Shown one piece after another: positions 34,297 to 46,522 of a DNA stretch of 64,000 nucleotides. The position numbers were made by a program, and so were the translations under genes. This DNA comes from Mesaphorura yosii (taxonomy: Eukaryota; Arthropoda; Collembola; Poduromorpha; Tullbergiidae), in assembly GCA_009869945.1 (NCBI GenBank), contig WIXG01000013.1, positions 418,053 through 482,052 on the forward strand, in the 5' to 3' direction. Position 1 is the first letter of the stretch. The number at the start of each line of letters is the position of its first letter. The notes under the pieces were generated by a model. The model saw nothing but the letters and a program-made list of their open reading frames with translations, had not been told where the DNA came from and did not search any database.

Positions 34297-36624
34297 TCAA
34301 TTATGAAGGCCGAATTTACCAAATGAAGGTCCGCCGACGTCCACCTCCATTTTGGTAATACCCCTTCCTCTGCCCGAACACAGTGGGACATTAGACCGTG
34401 AAGTAGATCCCAAACTTGGAAAATCGTCATCCTTAAAAGACGCAGGCTCAGGTTCCCGTTTCACGCCAAAACCCATTGGAGGGAGCCGTGATGCTGCAAT
34501 CTAACAATAAACGGAAAAATGCAGTATGTTAACAAGTCTCTAATAGCATTTCAAGACTTTTGACTGCGGCTTACCGTAAATCCAGAGGACACGTGTATGT
34601 CGTCGTCAGAGTCGTCCTTCTCACTCGCCTTTCCACTTGCTGCAAAACGTGACTTCGCATCACCCCAAACTGCCTCTAGCGCATTATCCTGTGAAGTTAG
34701 AATTTACACCCTGTAGTAAGGCCAATACAATATCAAGTAGAAATTGGAAATGACGAGCACAGACCTCTTCAGGTTTTGTTTCTTCCTTTTTTGGCTCTGG
34801 TGCAGGTGGAAGTCTGACCATCGGACGAGCCAGCGACGATTTACTTGCGAATTTTTCTATATCATGGCCATCAACACGGGGTATATTCATAGCTGGCACC
34901 ATGTGGTTGAGAATGAGATAAATCCTACGCAGAACTATATTTCTGCAGCACAAATTCATTTTGTAAGAATTCTCGTCCTAAATACAAATACGAAATATGA
35001 TTTCAGTTGAAAGATTTCAAATTTCAAATGCTGGAGACTGAAATAGTGTACTCGTTACCAGTCGATGATGTGGACAAGTGATATCATCGCGATAGTCATG
35101 AACACCTTCATTTATGATCGCTAATGCGGCTTGATCCAACTCTTTAAATTGTGCCATTACGTTGTTGTACTCAGGATTTCGAGCCTTCGCCAACAGCGCA
35201 AATCTGAGAATTAGTTTTGGCAAACTGTAGAATTTCAGGTTTCGGAAGAACGCCTTCCAGACAGGAATGTCGGCGTCCTCAACTACCAGAACAAAAAACG
35301 TGCATATTTTAGCAACATCATCACCATCACATGGCGAAAAATCAATTACAGGCAGATACTTACGGACTGCATTGTCATATAGCCAGTTTAGGCAACCGTC
35401 AATTGGTTTCAATTCGGGCTCAAGAGCGAAAATAACGAACTCTCTGGGATATTCTTCCAAAAACTAGAGGAATGAATTACGTCAGAATCATCTTCTAGGT
35501 TTTCAACCCACGAATGCAATGCAAATGGAAACAACTGCCAACCTTTTCAATGAATTTTTTAAAGTTTGTCAGAATCTTTTTGTAATCACTGTCAGATGAT
35601 TTGAAGAGAGGCGAGCCAGGTACCGGCAAAGATGTCTCTTCTGAAGACTCTTTTACTGTGCTGGCAAACCCGAAGGGCGCTTCCTCTACAATTCATAAAG
35701 ATCATTAACTGGATGATGGATCCATGCCTTTAATTTAAACATAAAATGGAGCAATTACTTGTGTCAATCAGTGTCCAATAGTTGCACTTTAGTCCGTCGT
35801 TCAAATTGAATACGGCCATGGCGAGTTCAACCGGCCAGTAACGATCTTCATTATGCTGATAGCAGGAGTGAATTGTTTTCACAATGATGAAATTCCTTTT
35901 CTCTGGCGGAGTTTTACTTGTTATAGTCAAATCGTTAACGTAGTCCTCCATGTACTGTTTCATCTTTTTCTCCGCCACTTCTCTCTCTTGCAACTGGGCA
36001 TAACTGAAGTTGAAAAGTTCAATCGTAAGTGTCATAACAGCACACACTTAGAATCACAATGAACTTCAAAATCGCTCTTGGCTCTTACCTTTCTCCCGTG
36101 ACCGTGAACTTATTATGCAAGTTGTGCTTCTCGAGTTCCTTCGCCTCCTGAGCCAAGTTAGCAAAGTATTCCTTCTCATGCTGGGGCAAGGCCTGTTCAA
36201 AAAGTAAGAAGCATGAATATATAAATTCGAGTCCAATTTGTCCAATCTATTTTACATCCGAACCGTTGTTTTCATTACTGGAACTAGGAATATGGTTACA
36301 TTAAGGATTTTCTAACAACACACACTTCTTGACTGAAAGATTCGGTTCTCGCCATTTCGAAGTATTTGGGGAACGGGCTTCATCTAAAGTGGTGTCTGTC
36401 TGACGAGGCAGAGCTTAACACTCCTTTCTTCACGTTCCGACCAATAACACACCATCATCAAGAATGTCAAGTCATAGTTTCATTACCCTCCATTCATCTC
36501 GAACGACCTCGGCTACTTCTTTCAACCCACCGAGAAAGCGATGCCCATGTGCTTCCCATTTCTGTTTTCTGTCCACCATGAAGTAATAATACGCGTTGTG
36601 AGGTTGTTTCTTTAGTTTAGGCAT
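34297..36624 (-). CDS. MAEL: Maelstrom (HMG box plus MAEL domain), piRNA pathway
   Basis: Maelstrom acts in the germline piRNA pathway, in nuage and in the nucleus, to silence transposons. The start is ATG 36622-36624 (MPKLKKQPHNAYYYFMVDRK). The HMG box continues with LKEVAEVVRDEWRVMK and in the next exon PFPKYFEMARTESFSQE, then ALPQHEKEYFANLAQEAKEL. The MAEL domain (RNase H-like fold) follows: NFIIVKTIHSCYQ, DRYWPVELAMAVFNLNDGLK, YWTLIDTEEAPFGF, YPREFVIFALEPELKPIDGC and YLPVIDFSPCDGDD. The C-terminal tail has a Pro/Glu/Lys linker, an acidic SEKDDSDDDI patch and a Gly/Arg motif CSGRGRGITKM that also occurs near the end of human MAEL. It ends PSFGKFGLHN with TGA 34297-34299. About eight exons. 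An in-frame TTG upstream of the ATG was not used. Confidence 0.9.
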
Positions 36625-38106
36625 CTCAAATTCTGATGATGATTGAATACAATGAAGTGATGATTCCAGTTCCTGGGTCAAAAGATCCTGAGTAACGAAA
36701 TATTTTAACGAATATTAGTATTGCGTATTGCTATTGTTCTCAACACGGTGACAGCTGAATATTTTCTTCGATGTGTGACATGACGTATAACCGTGATGAA
36801 TAATGAATGAGCTCATCTCGTGCAAGGAGTAGCACAACGAAATAAAGAAAGATTCGGAAACAGAAAGGAAAGAGTAATTATTGATGACTATTGAACTTCT
36901 AGTCCGAGGTCCAAGTAAAGTTGGTCAATTTAGCACTGACACTGAATGTATTTTGGAGTTTTGGCCATTGCAGTCAAAGCAAATTCATTTCATAAATTAA
37001 CTCGCACTTTGATTTCTTTTTAACAGAATATCAGGTCTTCTGACCAGCAAACAATGCACAATAGACTCATATTGCTTTTCATTCCTAATTTAATGGCCAA
37101 CTACTCGTCTCACCTTATGGCCTTGTTAATGGGCAGGTATTTAGTAATCCAGTGGCTTCTAGAAGTCCTTCCTGAGTTATAATCGTCTTGTTACGATCCT
37201 TTGCCTATATTTATTAAATCATTAGCTTTTAGAAACTTAGTAGGCAGTTTTAGAGTTCCTCAGACTCCTCACCTCTCCACTTTTGATTAATCGACAATTG
37301 TCACAAATGTGGTGTGCAGGTGCAGGTGGAGAAAGGAGGAAGTCTGATGTGCCGTTGATCAGCTTGTTGATGATTTGTATCTTCAATTTCATAAAATGAG
37401 ATATGCTGGAAGGTGACTGAATTCACAAGAGTTCAATATTTGTGCTGTCCAATCAGTGTAACCTTATTAACTCGACAGCACAACAACTGCAATTAGTTAA
37501 ATGGGTCCACGACCAGTTAAAATACAATGGCTACCTTTTTCCAAGTACGTTGGAATTTTTCGAGCCAAGTACAGCGACGTTTCCTTTCATTCTTTTAATG
37601 TTTGTAATGCACAGCAATTACAGCTTCATATTTACACACGCACGCTTGAATCTCATGAGACCCGAGACGAGAGCTCGCGATCGGATACCGAAGCTGAAGA
37701 GGCAAAAAGAGCATTTCAATTTGAACTTGTCAAGTGCTTTTCATGCTTAAAATTAAATGCATCATTTTCCAGTGTATTTAAAACTTAAAGCACTTCCGTT
37801 CCTGACTTCGTGCTCATGTTCTGACTACATTCTGGAAGTAGAAATTTTGATTAGGTTAATTTACGAGAGTATTCAACGTGAGAGGGTTTTATCGGATGAC
37901 ATAGTCACCATAAACACCGGCGTGTCTAGTTTTAAAGATCAGTTTGCAGAAAGTTTAGACACAGAAGGAACGCAGGTTCATTCCAGCCCCTAGTTTGGGG
38001 CCTGTGTGGGAAGGTGTGCGCATTCATTCGATTCTTTTAATAATGTAGTATTATGTATCATTAGCACCATGCTAAGAAACCTATTGTAATTTTGTATTTG
38101 CGTAGC
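36625..38106. other. MAEL / NRDE2 divergent spacer with uncertain ORFs
   Basis: The 1.5 kb between MAEL and NRDE2 has no gene I can name. Two overlapping plus-strand frames stand out: 37501-37788 (MGPRPVKIQWLPFSKYVGIF, with a charged DESSRSDTEAEEAKR segment) and 37757-37993 (EILIRLIYESIQRERVL). I could not join them with a good intron in phase, so they may be a relic of a gene, or chance. Confidence 0.35.
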
Positions 38107-41100
38107 ATGTCCAGGTATCAGCCTCACACGAGAAGAGATGACAATAGATCAAGAAATTATGAAGATGATCGTCGCGGGCGTGAATACAACAGAGGAAGAG
38201 ATGATCGATCGAATTACAATGACAGGAGTCATGAACGTGAGCGAGATCGAGGCCATCGGGGCCATGAAAGAGTCAACCGAAGAAACGACCGAGGAGGTTT
38301 GATTTAACTTCTGAAACACCCATTGATCGGGTTGCAATCTTGTCAGTTCTAGCATTTTGTGTCTATTTCCAAAGGAGAGTCATCGCGGCGTGGTGATCGG
38401 AATCAGCAACAGTTTCAGCCGTTTCAGCAACAAACCCAGACTTTCCCATTTCTACCACCAATTCCACCTCCCTTATTTCAACCACCTTTAATAAACAATG
38501 GGCCGTTCCAGTTTGGGCAAGTGTTCAACAATAATCCACTCAATTTCTATCAACAAAACCAAACTGACTACGATCAGAGACGTGCATACGAACAGGAAAT
38601 GAATTTCCATCAACAGCAAGGTCGTGGTCGATTTGATAATCGTGATTATCGTCGGGAATATCAGCGGTTCGAAGGTGGTGCTGGTGGGTCACAAATTCCA
38701 CAAGATGTTACATTTAGCATTGATACCAAGGCGGATCCTACTGCCTCTAATTTATCAAGAGTATTTGGCAGTCAACAACGGATGAGCTACTCACGACAAT
38801 ATTATAGAGATAATGCTCTCGGTGCATCCGCACACTACGTGAATAATGTGCAATTTGGATGCAAACTTGCTGTTAAAGAGGAATATAATACCAGTATTGA
38901 AGAAGAGAAGAAGCCGATAGTTGCTCGTCCCAGTAAAAACATTAAGACGATAGAATTTTTCTCACTTGGGGACGCATCAATGGACCGTGATGGGGACGAA
39001 GGGACTCTAGGTCGTAAAGACAAGAAATCTATGCTTGACAAAATTGAACAATATAATGTGGATCTTCGTAATCAGCCTACGAATGAATCAGTGTGGAGAG
39101 AGTTCGTTCAATTCCAAGAACAGGTTTTCGCTGAGCAAGACAATCAAGATGAAGAAGAAAGATCAAGTAGCAAATCGAAGAAGCAAAGCAAAAAAGGGAG
39201 AAGAAAAGCGATGTTGGAAAAACAAGTTGCCATTTTGGATAGAGCTGTCGGTAAATCTAATTGTTTCATGCATACGCAAATAATGTTTGGACACTTCCTT
39301 GTAATTTAATTATTCCGATTTCAGAGATGAATCCCAAGAATCTTGAGCTGCACGTGCTGCGTCTTAACATAATGTTCGAAATCTTTAAACCAAGTTATGT
39401 TCTGACCGAATGGAAGAAGCTCGTTGCAACGACGCATGCACAAATAGCGCCATTTTGGATGGAGTATTTGGGATTCGCGTGTTCTGATCTTCAAATTTAT
39501 TCCACTGTCGCAATTTCTGAATCCTTCGAAAGGGCCTTTGAGAAATTCCGAGCAATGCTGAATCCTGATTTGCCTGAGTTTCAAAGGCCGGAGAAGTTTC
39601 CAATTTTTCTTGCAGATCTCCTGCTAAGTTTTTCATTGGTCCTAAAAGCTGCTGGTCATACTGAGAGAGCTGTAAGCTTGCAACAGGCGCAGATGGAAAT
39701 CAATTTCTACTGCCCAAATGATCCTGCAAACACGAAAGATTCTGTGAAAAGTGTGCTGCCTTTGTTGGAACAATTTTGGAAACTGGGAACACGAAGATAT
39801 GGTGAAAATGGCGCACCAGGCTGGAGAACTACCATCGGAAAGACAAAACAAGAACTGTTCTCATTATCTACGAATGAAGACTCTGCGTCCAGAGTTACAG
39901 CTAGTGATCAAGCAATAACTGAATTTGAAGATCTCTTCTTTGAAAACTTGAGTGATTCTGCAAGAGACAAGCGCCAAGTGTGTAGTGACTGGTTGTTCGT
40001 CGAATCCATGCGGAGCAAATTGTACTGGGTTCCTTGGAGGGAAAGTGTGTCTGACATCGATGAGTGTGATGATAGCCAGAGGACTGTGCCATTCGGAGAT
40101 GTGTCACCGTTTCTTGTCAAAGTTCCAAGTGCAATTTTCCAATCAGAATTCGACAAAAGCTCGAGCTATTTTCGTTACGTTGTTAATTACTTGATTCTGC
40201 TCAGAGAGGACTTTTTGCCAAAAACGTACACATTGGACTGCATTTTGTCGAATTTTACGTCATGTACTCTTACGGAGTCACGTACGCTCCTCAACGAGAT
40301 TTATTACTGGAAAAAGTACTTGAACTTATACCACGACGAGGATTGTAGCTCAGATAAGGTTCCGGAAGGATTTCATGTTCAAGAATTCATCTCACAAGGC
40401 TACTTCAGTGCCTCAGGGAAAGGATCTCTGGACTTTACCAAACCACCTCTTGTTCAAGAAATCCCAACTTATCAGAATGATGTAGAAAGAAAGAAAGCAG
40501 AACTTCTTAAAGAAAATCAATCAAAACACGTGAACATGATCCGTTCGGTGGTAGCACAAAGTATTGAGAATTTGGATGGACCCTTTGCTGTCGTCCTCGT
40601 GCAAATGATGCTGCGATTTGAGCAGAAAAACACATACGCTACAATGGAAACCCACAAATCTTTGATGAAATCCGCACGAAATCTTCTGAGTCATGACAAG
40701 CTCCGCAACGCACATGGAGCTTATTGTGAAATCGCTTTGCTAGAATATTTCGGAGGTAAAGCTGATAAGGCAATTGAGCTTTTGGTGAAGACAATCAATT
40801 CCAGTGGTGACTATGTGCGGAGTCAACCGGACTTGAATATGGACTCTGACTGGGAGCTCATCACTGGCCTGTGCAAGCTGTATCGAACTCTGGCCGAGTT
40901 GCATCTGAAGGGAAATGTGCACACATCACTAAATACACTACTTTCACTGGGAAATCATTTTGCTCCCATTAATCTTGCGACGACTGAATATTTGGACTTG
41001 GAAGACCAGAAGCCAAAGAAAAATGCGCTGCTGAAGGCGAAGAGACAATTCGAGACAGTTTTGAAATGGCTAATCCCATACGTGTTAGAAAACGACGACA

Positions 41101-42458
41101 TTACCATCGAAGGTGAAACTACTGCAACTGCGAGAAAAGTAGACGGTGATAAGTGCATTGAGTATCTCCTTCAAAACCCAAGTCTGATCGTTGAGTGGAC
41201 GAATACGTACGCTCTCTTCCAATTCCTGTGCGAAAACTTTGATTCGGCATCGTCAGTGTATAACGCTGTGATGGGGAAGCTCAAGACCCAAAATTGTTTA
41301 AGTAGAGCGTCAAAATATGATAGCGACGAAGTCAGGTGAGTTAGATTTTTCACTCTTTTTGATATGTTTAGACGAAGTTTGTGTTTTGATAGGCATCGAG
41401 GCAGGGGGTTCTAACCGTCAAAGCAATGTTGTAGGGCGACGGAACTGCTTGCCCCTATGATTGATGTGTTTCAACTATCTTATTTTAAATTTCAGTATAA
41501 GTCACACGAGGGAGCAGCTTTATTTGGGATGGTGCAAAATTGGTGCGATGGCTCTTTCGAAGGACCCACTGATAAACTCAAAGTTCCGAACAATTTTAGG
41601 AAACGCATTGCAAGAATTCCCGTCCAGTCCGCCGTTCCTTGTTCTTTTTGCTCAAATAGAGGTAAGGTAATGTATGATTGCTTTCTTGCGAATTTGAAGC
41701 TTTAACAATGCGTGTTTGGTTGGCAGAGTCAATGCAGCGTAGCTGGTAGACTTTGGCGAGCAATGCTCAACTTGGTGAAGCAAGAATCTACCCAGACGAT
41801 TGTTTCATTGCATTGGACTCCTCTTTTCATGGCATTAAATCTGGCAATGAAGATTGACGAGCTGGAACACGACGCAGAAATGTCTCTCGAACCCTTCGGG
41901 TTAGGTAAGATGCCTCCGTCATTGATAACTTGGTAGCTCAACGCATTTTGACATTCCCAATAATATACAAATTATTGTACAGGTGGACCAGCCGTTCCTC
42001 CAGACACAATATTTTACAAGTTGGATGCTATCCTGTCGGCAGCAGAAGCAAACACTGTCACGAAGCATTGTCCATTAATTTGGAGGGTTCACATGAAGCA
42101 TTTGGCCGTTCGCGTGAAAGAGGGCAAAGATCGTGACAGAGCGAGAACCCTATTCTATGATGCGATTCGTCACTGCCCATCGTCAAAATCTATATACTTG
42201 GACGCTATAGCTTACTTCCCTGAAATGAAGAAGGAAGTCATGGACTTGATGGCAGAGAAACAAATCCTGGTCAGGTTACCAACTGAAGAATTTGAGCTGC
42301 TAATGGAAATTGATAGTGAATTGCAGAATGAAGTGGAAGACAAAGTCCATGACAGTAAAAGACAAGCTGATAGTGATTCTGATGTGGAGATGGTAGAGAG
42401 TAGACCCAGCAAAAAGCGAAGGCCAGGGCCAAAAAGCGAAGACTACGACGATGAATGA
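38107..42458 (+). CDS. NRDE2: NRDE2, nuclear exosome / MTR4 regulator with HAT repeats
   Basis: NRDE2 binds the MTR4 helicase in nuclear speckles and restrains exosome access to RNAs; in yeast and worms relatives act in nuclear RNAi. Six exons join in phase. Exon 1 from ATG 38107 is an Arg/Asp/Glu-rich head (RRDDNRSRNYEDDRRGRE). Exon 2 from about 38374 has a Gln/Pro-rich stretch, a Gly/Arg patch and the conserved RKDKKSMLDKIEQYNVDLRN with NESVWREFVQFQEQVF, the first HAT unit. The long exon 3 (about 39325-41335, EMNPKNLELHVLRLN onward) carries the conserved DLLLSFSLVLKAAGHTERAV and further helical repeats. Exons 4-6 continue with LVLFAQIESQCSVAGRLWR and VVCP-like RDRARTLFYDAIRHCPSSKS. The end is acidic and basic (SKKRRPGPKSEDYDDE), a likely NLS. 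About 1,300 residues, slightly longer than human. Confidence 0.93.
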
Positions 42459-42713
42459 GTGTGGTGTCATGATTGATCTATTCTTATTCCCTCAAAGGCA
42501 TCACATACTAATTAGTGACATCTTACCGATATCAACACAAATGATATCATTTCAGCGAATCCTGTCCGTGGCGATTTTCGTTGCCACTTTGCATCTCCCT
42601 ATTATAGTCTCTATTTGACTAATCAATATATAAATCGAAGTTAGGCCAATTTCTTAGTTTTAATATTGAAACTAATCATTTTTACAGTTTCTTAATACAA
42701 AATGTTACATGAA

Positions 42714-42719
42714 AATAAA
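42714..42719 (+). terminator. Polyadenylation signal AATAAA for NRDE2
   Basis: AATAAA occurs 255 nt after the NRDE2 stop and just before the convergent ZNRD2 stop codon, so the two transcripts probably overlap slightly at their 3' ends. Confidence 0.5.
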
Positions 42720-42734
42720 AGCAACTAAACTCGT

Positions 42735-43216
42735 TTATTTCTGAAGCAAGTTGATTGTATCAGCACATTTACACATGTACGAAACAAACTGCAACTTCGT
42801 GTTCAAGTCGTTAGCAGCACCTAGCAGGCGAGATGTGCTGACAATTTCATGGCGCAAAATATCGATGGCTTCACCAATGTTGCTGGCCTCAGGAGCGGCT
42901 GACTTCGGATTTCCTGCAATCTGCCCGACCATTACCTCTGTTGCATCCATTCTGGCAGGTCCCACTGGCTCTGAGGTGGCACAGGACACACAAATGTTGT
43001 TTCCTTGCTTATCTTGCATCAATACATTCTGTGATTAAAAAGGCACAGCATAAATAACTTGACTAACTTAAAGCTGATCCTGAATTAGTGTCACAGTCAC
43101 ACACTCACATTGCAAATGTCACATGAGACGGCGAGCATCTTGTATCCCTTCAATAGCATATCTCCCATTTTAGAGGCAACAGAATCGGTCTTCCTAGCTC
43201 TAGCGTCCCCACTCAT
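42735..43216 (-). CDS. ZNRD2: ZNRD2 (SSSCA1/p27), zinc-ribbon protein
   Basis: ZNRD2 is a small zinc-ribbon protein (Sjogren syndrome/scleroderma autoantigen 1), linked to centromere antigens and tankyrase binding in vertebrates. Exon 1 starts at ATG 43214-43216 (MSGDARARKTDSVASKMGDM), followed by LLKGYKMLAVSCDICN, which gives the first CxxC. Exon 2 gives VLMQDKQGNNICVSC, the second CxxC, then a linker and a helical end (IDILRHEIVSTSRLLGAAND, MCKCADTINLLQK). It ends at TAA 42735-42737. The arrangement, MGD-LL-GY-ML-CxxC...LLQDK...CxxC, is exactly that of human ZNRD2. The N-terminal extension of the human protein is shortened. The minus-strand AATAAA hexamer overlaps the stop codon. Confidence 0.9.
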
Positions 43217-46200
43217 GGTGATGTTTTTTCTGGGCTATCCAAATTGTAACCTAAATGAAACTTCGATGACATTGAATTCCAGGCGAATCACGAGTATACA
43301 ATTACAAGTACAACTTATGTTTCTTCAAAACTGAATTAAAGTTTGAAGGCTTCAGACTAGACAATTAACCATTACTGGCAGCTTGGCTAACAGCCCTTAC
43401 GGTTACATTTTTTATGGGGATTGAAATCACTGCCCCAAAGTAATACGCGCAAAATTAATACGAAATGACCAAGGTCATTGTCGAAGTTAAGTAGCAAACA
43501 AAGGCGTAGTAATTATTTGTGCAAACTCACGCACTTCATTCATTTCTGGAAAGGCCATGTTAGACTGAAGTAGACTTCATCTTCATGATACAAGGGTTCC
43601 GCGCGTTTACATTCAGTAAGTACACGGGCCCACGAGAATAAGAAGTCTGAAGTCCAATAATGGGATTACATAAACGTACGTGATACTTAAACTGTTAGGT
43701 TCTAATGTGATATGAGTGGCATAGTGAGCGAATCTTTTGCTAGTTCAGTGTATAGTGTCGTTGTGTTTAGTCTTGGTCTCCGCTTTGTTTATTTAACGAG
43801 CAAGCAATGATACCAGAAAACACAACTATGAAAAAATCTTAATATCGGCAATATGAATTTAAAAAATGCACTGTCATAAATCGCTTTATATTTAGGTGTG
43901 CCGTCGTCACGATCGTACACAACAAAAGGCCCTCGTGGTGATCGTAGATTTTAATTGCTGGAGACTAAAGTCATTAATTTGCGTGCTGCACGTTTCAATA
44001 GGGTTAGACATAAATTAATTGAAGTGATAAAGTCGTCCCAAGGATGCTAAAAATAGACACGCCGACACGTTCTATGCCTATCAAATTACAGATCCCTTGA
44101 GACTTGAGAAAGCGAAAGTTTCGCTAAATGAAGAAAAAGAGCGAAAAGTGTACATCCAACTTAATTAGCACGTTCTAAATAGAATATCTCCCCAAATGGA
44201 TTAATTTCTCTACAACTTGAACGGCTTGATTACATTTTTAAATCCTCAAAATCAAATGTAAACAAAGACATTCACTTGAGTTTGTACACCGTTCTCTCCT
44301 GTGTGAATGAAGCATACGAAAATTGCTCATATATGCAAAAAAAATGCAGCACTGCTGAATCCCATGCTTTACTCAAAGCCAAAATGTGAAAATGTGATAA
44401 TTGAATATGCTTTCGATGAAATCATTCCTTCCCTGCTATCTTCGGATTGAATGAACTGGAAAACTCTTCTAATCAAGTGCTCGTACTTAGAATTTGGAAA
44501 ACTCCAGTCTAATGAATTTTCTGTGCAAAGCGAATGACTCACTACAAATCTTGCGCAATCGAAATTAGAGGCTCAGTGGTTTCGCTTTCTACGCGTTGGC
44601 AATGTTTACAATGACACCTCGGAATGTCAACAATGCCCTAATGGAATTCCTATTAAGTAAGATGCAGTAAATAGTAAACACTTCGCAGTAGAAGGCATCA
44701 TCTGGTCAAAGTATGATGCACAAGCAAAGGAAAAGCAGTTCTCCCGCCGCCTGGTTGCTGTGTCTCATACATTAAAATCACTTCAATCAAACCGCATACA
44801 GTTGGTGCGCAAGCATAGCGTTGTAGAAATAGAAAAGTAGGTTCCTCAAGATAGTTAACACCTCGCCGTTAGTATTACATCTTACACGTGCTTTAAGCCC
44901 TCAAAAATCAGCCTCACTCTTACAGCATAGAAAATCTCTTATGAATGATTCGAAGGTCTTGAAGAGATCTCATTCGCATCCTTCCCATTTGCGCGTCATC
45001 ATCACATCCTCTTTGCCCCTCAACTTTCACTCTTTGGGCCACAAGCCACAACAATCTACGTCACACAATAACAAAGGTGTCTCAATTCTCAATCAAGCAG
45101 TTGTGCAGTCGCCACAATTAAGGACACGTGAAGACTCGATTCTCAATCTGTAACTAATTGGAACCATTAGACAGCATATAACATTTTACTTCAAGTATAA
45201 ATTCAGAAGTTAACTGCGTCCCTTGCTTTAGTCAAATTCCTGAGTTCTATTCGTATACTTCAGTGTTCAGTTGTTAAGTTTAGAAAGAATTCAAGAAATT
45301 ACTCTTCCAAAGTGTAATCTCAACCGGAACTTTTCTCACTTTTCGGAACTAGAAAATAACTGCCCAGCGAGACGTGATTTGCTTAATCAGAGTCTCGACC
45401 CGAAATCGAGTCAACTGAGTTACCAGTAGGTAGTCTCAGTGAAAATTAGAGGTAAGGCAATTAAGCGTATTTTTGGCAGTAATTGGTCTTTGGCTCAGTA
45501 TGCGGTTCCAGGTAGAGGTAGAGCATTCGCAGTTCATACCGGCGAAAATTCATGAGGGCGTCTTTCTTCTTTCTTTAACGTCAATACCATTCTTTGCCAA
45601 AAGGCTAACTACACAACGACCACGACCACTCACCACTTGCAGAGGTTCAAACTCTGATTCTAATTAATACTGACGGACTGATTAACTGCAATAAATTTTT
45701 AATTATAGACTGCATGAGTTATTATTTAATTATTGTAAGCACTATAAAACGAGGAAATGCAGTCTACGCATATGCAGCTCAGACAAGCAATCCTTCAAGC
45801 AAAAAAGTGTCTGTTACAGTTCAAGCATTTGAACTGAGTAGGCCGGTCAAATACAGCGCACCAGTGCAGTGATCTTTCATACTGCTGTACATCACAAATT
45901 GACCAACTTTAAACAATGTGGTTCGTGGTTCCACTTTCCGCTTTATAAAATAACCCCTTGTCATACTCCTTCCAAAGAGATGCGTACATTACGAGAATTT
46001 TGATCTTATATAAACCACTCGACCACTTGGTTTTCGGAAAGTGAGAGTTTGCGAGTTCGCCCTTTGTAGCAAATTAGCGATTATGCATTAAGAACTTGAA
46101 TATCAGCTACCAAACGTGAATTGCAATGTCAGAAATGCAGACAGAGATGCAAGCACGGACACTGAATGCCGTTTCGTTTTTATTACAGCACAGCTGCAGA

Positions 46201-46522
46201 GCCACACACGCCTGAATTACGACAGTCACGAAAAACGACAGGATGTACATCAATTGCAATTTAGAAAGATTAGCTGGAGGGACCTGATTCCTGAGGCTTC
46301 AGAATAATAAGAACTATTAATACTTCAACAGAACATCTGTGTTTACAACGACAGGTGGAGGAAGAAATTAAATTAAAGTGCAGTTGTCGCATTTAATCTG
46401 TGATAACGGTAAATCAGAAGTCTCAAAACAAGATTCGTGTTCTGATTGAATTCGCATTTTGCGTATCTACACACAAAGAAGATAAGACTCAGAATCTCAT
46501 TTTCCTCAGGCGAACTGTCAAG
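43217..46522. other. Gene-poor intergenic region, about 3.3 kb
   Basis: Between ZNRD2 and the UGT I find only short frames without domains (for example 44941-45153 and 46116-46307, plus strand). Composition is AT-rich with no obvious repeat family, tRNA or terminal inverted repeats. The upstream part of the UGT transcript, possibly with an untranslated exon, may lie in the last few hundred bases. Confidence 0.5.

Noticed and set aside
44941-45153. 70-codon plus-strand frame rich in Ser, His and Asn
   Set aside because: Low-complexity, no family, no flanking exons.
45350-45430. tRNA-like stretch with GTC/CGAAATC runs
   Set aside because: I could not fold acceptor, anticodon and T arms with the invariant bases of a tRNA.
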